Source of the DNA: Actinomycetes bacterium
Lineage (GTDB): Bacteria; Actinomycetota; Thermoleophilia; Solirubrobacterales; JACPNS01
Reading direction: 5' to 3'
DNA: 64,000 nt
Assembly: GCA_023404495.1 (NCBI GenBank)
Contig: JAEYBE010000011.1
Span: 1 to 64,000 of the forward strand
A program made the translations under genes and the position numbers. How positions within the stretch are numbered: the first letter of the stretch is position 1; each line of letters opens with the position of its first letter. Under the pieces are notes generated by a model. That model did not search any database, was not told where the DNA came from, and worked only from the letters and a program-made list of their open reading frames with translations. This document shows positions 59,947 to 64,000 of this stretch, one piece after another.

Positions 59947-60693
59947 ATGGCAGCCCCGACAAAGGCATACGACTTCGAAAACGGTCCCGACAAGGTGATC
60001 GACGCCGATCAGGTGAACGAGAACTTTGATCGCATCTACAGCTACCTGAGCGACGGCGTGGACGTGCCGGATCGACTCTTGATCGACACGGCGCAGCTGG
60101 TTAACGAAGCGGTCACGGGCGCGAAGATCGCCGCCGGCGCGGTGGGCTCGACGCAGCTGGCGGACGGAGCCGTGACGACCGGCAAGATCCCCGACGACGC
60201 GATTACGGCAGCCAAGCTTGCCCCCGGCGCAGTTGGCTCCACCGAGGTTGGAGACGGCACTATCACGATCGCGAAGATGGCCGCGTTCCCGCGAGCTCGT
60301 GTCTACCGCAACAACAACTACGACCTCGCCAACGCTCAGATCCCGTTCGACACCGAGCACTACGACCCGAACAACTTCTGGACCGGCGGCGCTCCGACAC
60401 GGCTCACGGTGCCGGCGGGCATGGGCGGTCTCTACGTGATCAGCGGCCGAGCGCGTCAGCGTCAGCTCTCTCCGACCCCCGGCCAGATGGGACTCGTTCT
60501 CCGAGTCAACGCCAACACGACTCAGCGCGCCACGTCGCCTTCGATTCCAGAGAACGTCGAGACCACGCTTCAAATCGTCACGATCATGCCCCTGAGCGCC
60601 GGCGATTACGTCGAACTCGGGAACGACGGCACGGGTCGGATCATCGGCGGCAGCATCCACAACGAACTTGCGCTCACCTGGGTGGGCCCGTGA
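59947..60693 (+). CDS. Tail fibre with repeat shaft
   Basis: 248 aa. The shaft has repeats of the form GAKIAAGAVGSTQLADGAVT and ITAAKLAPGAVGSTEVGDGT (residues about 55-105), followed by a C-terminal jelly-roll-like domain (VNANTTQRATSP, AGDYVELGNDGTG). Such proteins bind host surface. Overlaps the next gene by 4 bp. Confidence 0.78.
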   Translation: MAAPTKAYDFENGPDKVIDADQVNENFDRIYSYLSDGVDVPDRLLIDTAQLVNEAVTGAKIAAGAVGSTQLADGAVTTGKIPDDAITAAKLAPGAVGSTEVGDGTITIAKMAAFPRARVYRNNNYDLANAQIPFDTEHYDPNNFWTGGAPTRLTVPAGMGGLYVISGRARQRQLSPTPGQMGLVLRVNANTTQRATSPSIPENVETTLQIVTIMPLSAGDYVELGNDGTGRIIGGSIHNELALTWVGP

Positions 60694-61742
60694 CCGATCT
60701 AGCCGTATTGATTCGCCAGATCCAAGGTCTTATCCGGCCTGTCTCGGGCAACCCCGAGGGCGCCGTTTCCGCGCCGCCGGGAACTATCGCCTGCAACCGG
60801 GCAAACGGCAAGGTCTACAAAAAGAACGCTGGCACTGGCAACACGGGGTGGCTGGAACTCGCGGCCGGCGGCAGCGGCTATTCACCGCCGATCCCGCAGT
60901 CCGACGTGACGGACCTCGTGACGGATCTCTCCGCTCTATCCACGGCGCTCGCCGGCAAAGCCCCTACGGTGCACACGCACGATCAGGCGGACGTAACCGG
61001 GCTCACCGACGCTCTGGACGAGAAGGCTCCGCTGGACAATCCTGCCTTTACAGGCTTCACAACAGCCGAATGGCTAATCGTTGACAACGACGGCGCGGGA
61101 GGCGGCGGGAACATCCAATTCGGGCAAAGCAGCATCGACTCCGTAACTGACTTCTCGACCTTCGAGAACATTTCGCTCTTGCTGGGCGGCCTGGGCGGGG
61201 GGATGCTCATAGCCGGTGATTTGGCGAACGGCACCGGCACAATCGGGTTCGACTACCCGGTGAACTTCGCGGGGGCGATCGCCGCCTATGCAATGCATGG
61301 CCGCATCGACCTCGCAGGGTCGGTCTACAACCTTGATCCAGCGGACCCGCCGACAATCCTGATCATCGACCAGACCACCACCACGATCAATCTCGGCAAG
61401 ATCGGCGACACACAGCCGATCGGTGACTTCAACTCCGACAGGCACGTAAACGTGCTCATCGTCGTGCAGTGCGACCCGGCGACCTTCAGCTACTGCCGGA
61501 TCAACCCGTATTCAGCAAACACAGGCGGTAACACCAACACGATTCACAACCGCATGAATACCAAGGGCAAGACGAGTGGCGCGGGGATCTGGAACCTGAG
61601 CGCAGCAGCACCCGACGGCGACTACTACGACATCACCGCCGCGAACGCGATTCATCTGCTCATGTCCAGCGCCAAGAAGGACGGCACGGTTGCGGGTCAC
61701 AAAGGCTCGTGGAATATCGGACAGCTAGGAGTAGTGGGATGA
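60690..61742 (+). CDS. Second tail fibre-like protein
   Basis: 350 aa. Opening with NRANGKVYKKNAGTGNTGWL (phage fibre attachment motif), then DVTDLVTDLSAL shaft heptads and a glycine/asparagine-rich C-terminus. The GTG start overlaps the first fibre gene by 4 bp. Probably receptor-binding or chaperone partner. Confidence 0.75.
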   Translation: MTDLAVLIRQIQGLIRPVSGNPEGAVSAPPGTIACNRANGKVYKKNAGTGNTGWLELAAGGSGYSPPIPQSDVTDLVTDLSALSTALAGKAPTVHTHDQADVTGLTDALDEKAPLDNPAFTGFTTAEWLIVDNDGAGGGGNIQFGQSSIDSVTDFSTFENISLLLGGLGGGMLIAGDLANGTGTIGFDYPVNFAGAIAAYAMHGRIDLAGSVYNLDPADPPTILIIDQTTTTINLGKIGDTQPIGDFNSDRHVNVLIVVQCDPATFSYCRINPYSANTGGNTNTIHNRMNTKGKTSGAGIWNLSAAAPDGDYYDITAANAIHLLMSSAKKDGTVAGHKGSWNIGQLGVVG

Positions 61743-62071
61743 ACGATACGGAGAGTCTGATCGCGCGCCTGCAAGCGACAGTGGACAAGTTTGAGGGCTA
61801 CGCACAGGAAGCCGAAGCCGCCGGCAACACCGATCTGGCTCAGGGCTACCGCGACGGCAATATCACGCCGCTGGCGCGGATCGAAGTGCTCAGAGCAACC
61901 CTTGACGCGGATCCTCCGCCAACAGTCGAGCAGCGACTCGCAGCCAAGGAGCTCGCCAGGCGAGAGGTTGCGGATCTCGGGAAGACCGTCGCGGAGCTTT
62001 CTGCCGAAGCGTTGGAAAGGGTCAGGGCGGGGGAAATTACGGTCGCTGAGGCGAACACACCGGACGAATGA
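61739..62071 (+). CDS. Helical phage protein
   Basis: 110 aa, coiled-coil-like (SLIARLQATVDKFEGYAQEA, AEALERVRAGEITVAEAN). Overlaps the fibre gene stop by 4 bp. May be a structural accessory; no family recognised. Confidence 0.65.
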   Translation: MNDTESLIARLQATVDKFEGYAQEAEAAGNTDLAQGYRDGNITPLARIEVLRATLDADPPPTVEQRLAAKELARREVADLGKTVAELSAEALERVRAGEITVAEANTPDE

Positions 62072-62109
62072 CATTGCAGGTCCAGCAGTCCACTACTCCC
62101 AGTACCTTG

Positions 62110-62127
62110 TAACAGTTGTCACATGGC
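62110..62127 (+). repeat. Phage intergenic element, copy 4 (weaker)
   Basis: TAACAGTTGTCACATGGC shares TAACA and GTCACA with copy 1 but the flanks do not pair. It runs into the ATG at 62123, so the gene there has no room for a ribosome site between element and start. Confidence 0.4.
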
Positions 62128-62908
62128 GAAGATCAAGTTCAAGAAACCCGTTTACGTCGGCGACAACCGGATCGGCAGGCCAACGCCCAAGGGCGCGTAT
62201 ACGCCCTGGCAACCCGGCCTTCCGCCGTCCGGCTCCTACGACCCTGCGATTGACGCGACGCTCGATCAAGCGATCCGTGGCAACACCTACCTCGTGGGCG
62301 GACAGGCCGGCGTGCAGGGGGCCAGTCAGTACGACTACGGCGACTTGGACCAAGCCCAGCGCCGTTCGGAAGAGGACTACGCGATCGGCCTCGAAGGGAT
62401 CGGTCGATCGCGCGGCCGCACCCTCTCGGACCTCCAACTTTCCTTCGACCGTCTCGCCAACAAGCAGAAGCAGGCGTTCGCGGCGGCAGGTCTGCGAGGG
62501 GGCGGCGTCGCACAAGCTCTCAAGGCGCGCAGGGCCAACCAGGAGCGCGATCAGAGCCGCATCTACGAGGACTACGGCAACCCGAACGTGCAAGGAGACT
62601 TCGGCGTACACGGACGCTCTCTGCAACTCGGCCTCACTCGTGGCACGGAAGACCGCACGACGCAGGCAGGGCGGGCGCAGACCGAACTCGATGCGTTCAA
62701 GGCGGCGTCACGAAACAGCGCGTGGGCACAAGCGACACAGAACAACCCGTTCCTGACGCAGCCGACGCGCCCGCGTAACGAACACACCGTCGGCGGGCAG
62801 ACGTACCGACTGATCCGCGCAAAGCACGGGCTCTACAAGGGGCAAGTCGTCAAGTTGCTCCCGTCAGGCAAAAAGGTTCCACGCAGCGACATGACGACGC
62901 TGGCATAG
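62123..62908 (+). CDS. Probable internal virion protein
   Basis: 261 aa, basic and glutamine/arginine-rich, with a long helix (QRRSEEDYAIGLEGIGRSRG, FDRLANKQKQAFAAAGLRGG) like podoviral ejection proteins. The start directly follows element copy 4. The second half (TVGGQTYRLIRAKHGLYKGQ) is beta-like. Function inferred from position. Confidence 0.62.
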   Translation: MAKIKFKKPVYVGDNRIGRPTPKGAYTPWQPGLPPSGSYDPAIDATLDQAIRGNTYLVGGQAGVQGASQYDYGDLDQAQRRSEEDYAIGLEGIGRSRGRTLSDLQLSFDRLANKQKQAFAAAGLRGGGVAQALKARRANQERDQSRIYEDYGNPNVQGDFGVHGRSLQLGLTRGTEDRTTQAGRAQTELDAFKAASRNSAWAQATQNNPFLTQPTRPRNEHTVGGQTYRLIRAKHGLYKGQVVKLLPSGKKVPRSDMTTLA

Positions 62909-62917
62909 GAGAGAAGC

Positions 62918-63880
62918 ATGGACGCCATTATGAAGCGGGCCCTCGCCCTGACGAAGCTCAAGTACGGATCGCAGGCCAACGCGATCATGCAGGCGATCGC
63001 TGAGGCCGGCGCAATTCGCAAGTCGCAGGTCTCGCAGGCTCGGGCTGGCGCGAAGTACGGCACCGATGCCGAGCGCTATGGACAGGTCGGCATCAACAAG
63101 GCGTTCGACGGCATCCGTGACGCAGCGGCTCAGTCAGGCGCGTACATGGACAAGCTCTCTCCGGTAGCACAAGGGACCCCGGGCTCAGCGTTGCTCGCAG
63201 CCATTCAGAACTCCCGGCAGAACATGCCGCAGAACGTCGCCAATCAGCGGGCACTCGCGATCCAGGACTCCGAGAGCAGGGCTGCACGAGCCCGTTCCGG
63301 CGGCGCATTCGCAGAACAGGCAGCCAACGCCACCTTCCAAGGCAACGTCGCCAAGCTCCGTGATCAGCTGTCTCAGATCCAGGACAAAGCGGCAACCTCG
63401 ACCGAGACGACGTACCAGAGCCTCCTTGACGATTACAACAAGGAGCAACGCCTGCTTGGTGACTCCGCGGAACGGGCGCGCCACAACCGGGCGATGGAGA
63501 ACAAGAAGGGGGCCGGCAAGGGTAAGTGGCTCACTCAGTCGCAGCAGAACGCCTTCAACGAAAAGGTGTCGCAGGCGTACGGCTGGGTGCAGCGCCTCGC
63601 GGGAAGTGGAGCCTCTGGAAAGCAGGTCCGGCAGTTGCTCTCGGCAGGTGGAAGTACGCCTCGCGGTCAATACAAAGACCCTGCCACCGGCACGATGAAA
63701 TCTGTTGCCGGCGAAAAGGTGCCGAACTACGGGACGGATGTTGCGCGGATCGCCATGGACCTCTACTACAACGTGCGGCCGGGGTCGCGCCCCGGACAGA
63801 GGCAGGGCACCCTCACGGCTACGTCAAAGCGGATCTATCGCAGCCGCCGGGTGAAGCCGCCGAAGGCATGGGTCGGATAG
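62918..63880 (+). CDS. Probable internal virion/ejection protein
   Basis: 320 aa, rich in Ala, Gln and Lys, mostly helical (LAIQDSESRAARARSGGAFA, KLRDQLSQIQDKAATSTETT), the composition of ejection proteins. No membrane signal. It follows the previous gene by 9 bp. The C-terminus is basic. No catalytic domain seen. Confidence 0.62.
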   Translation: MDAIMKRALALTKLKYGSQANAIMQAIAEAGAIRKSQVSQARAGAKYGTDAERYGQVGINKAFDGIRDAAAQSGAYMDKLSPVAQGTPGSALLAAIQNSRQNMPQNVANQRALAIQDSESRAARARSGGAFAEQAANATFQGNVAKLRDQLSQIQDKAATSTETTYQSLLDDYNKEQRLLGDSAERARHNRAMENKKGAGKGKWLTQSQQNAFNEKVSQAYGWVQRLAGSGASGKQVRQLLSAGGSTPRGQYKDPATGTMKSVAGEKVPNYGTDVARIAMDLYYNVRPGSRPGQRQGTLTATSKRIYRSRRVKPPKAWVG

Positions 63881-63892
63881 TAGGGGCGCCTC

Positions 63893-64000
63893 ATGGCGAG
63901 GTCTGGCACCTACGTTCTCAAGCCGCAGAACCGTTCTCGCGCGCAGCGTCAACAGGTTCGTGAGGATCAGCGGCACCGCGAAGCAGTCGGCCGTCGGAAT
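63893..64000 (+). CDS. Phage gene cut by the window edge
   Basis: Open from ATG 63893 to the last base (36 codons, no stop), basic and glutamine/arginine-rich (RSRAQRQQVREDQRHREAV). It continues the same composition as its neighbours. AGGGGC before the ATG is a fair ribosome site. Product unknown. Confidence 0.55.
   Translation, partial: MARSGTYVLKPQNRSRAQRQQVREDQRHREAVGRRN

Larger units (their letters stand above)
37476..64000 (+). mobile_element. Integrated podovirus-like phage, left portion
   Basis: Continuous phage gene set: replication, small membrane proteins, leftward control genes, terminase, portal, scaffold, capsid, adaptor, tail and fibres. There is no tape-measure or sheath gene. 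The left edge is the broken thioesterase; the right edge is outside the window. Gene density is high with 1- and 4-bp overlaps, and the host-like genes stop abruptly. The phage may be temperate, but integrase and repressor are not visible. Confidence 0.85.

Overview
The window holds about 37.5 kb of a high-GC bacterial chromosome followed by about 26.5 kb of the left part of an integrated, short-tailed-phage-like element that runs off the right edge. The host looks like an actinobacterium, most likely of the Thermoleophilia/Solirubrobacterales kind. The reasons are the uvrC-rapZ-gap-pgk-tpiA order, high GC with many GTG starts, tandem hotdog thioesterase and DUF6328-type genes, and a System I (Ccm) cytochrome c maturation set with a cysteine-type CcmE. 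The placement is inference from gene content; no 16S rRNA is present.

Host part. 62-8502: uvrC, rapZ, a family 2-like glycosyltransferase and a compact glycolytic operon (gap, pgk, tpiA, gpmI), all rightward. 8538-12895: a leftward signalling block with a membrane Ser/Thr kinase, a lipoprotein, a two-receiver response regulator and a GAF-type histidine kinase. 12922-16298: M48 protease, a DUF3467 protein and argS. 16326-18088: leftward ccdA-ccmH-ccmG/resA set. 18201-19653: two membrane proteins with proline/glutamine-rich tails. 19661-22268: two identical tRNA-Gly(CCC) genes enclosing an islet of four unfamiliar genes with its own promoter and palindromic operator. 22283-26970: UDGb, ccmE, ccmF, a CcmI-like protein, secG and a glutamine amidotransferase. 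27205-31541: degenerate GGDEF protein, an acyl-CoA dehydrogenase/phosphotransferase pair, a histidine phosphatase and a DUF6328 protein. 31545-34548: a Baeyer-Villiger-type monooxygenase/SDR/TetR operon behind a perfect 26-bp palindrome. 34777-36781: a secreted peptidoglycan-binding protein, yaaA and tRNA-Leu(GAG).

At about 37475 a tandem-hotdog thioesterase gene stops in the middle of its first hotdog domain and phage sequence begins, so this is the likely left junction of the element. From there: HNH nuclease, initiator-like protein, DnaB-type helicase, an RlpA-like secreted protein, small membrane proteins and a DUF5664 protein (37555-43233, rightward). Then comes a leftward block of five small genes (43319-45441) and an 800-bp divergent control region. 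The rightward structural genes run from 46241 to the edge: sliding-clamp-like protein, terminase large subunit, portal, a lectin-like fibre protein, scaffold-like protein, DUF5309-type major capsid protein, adaptor, tail hub-like protein, fibres and probable internal virion proteins. No integrase, repressor or tape-measure gene is visible; the first two may lie beyond the window.

The most unusual material is (i) the tRNA-bounded islet with its regulated RHH-like gene, (ii) the phage genome's repeated hairpin/motif elements before start codons, and (iii) a candidate replication origin inside the initiator gene.
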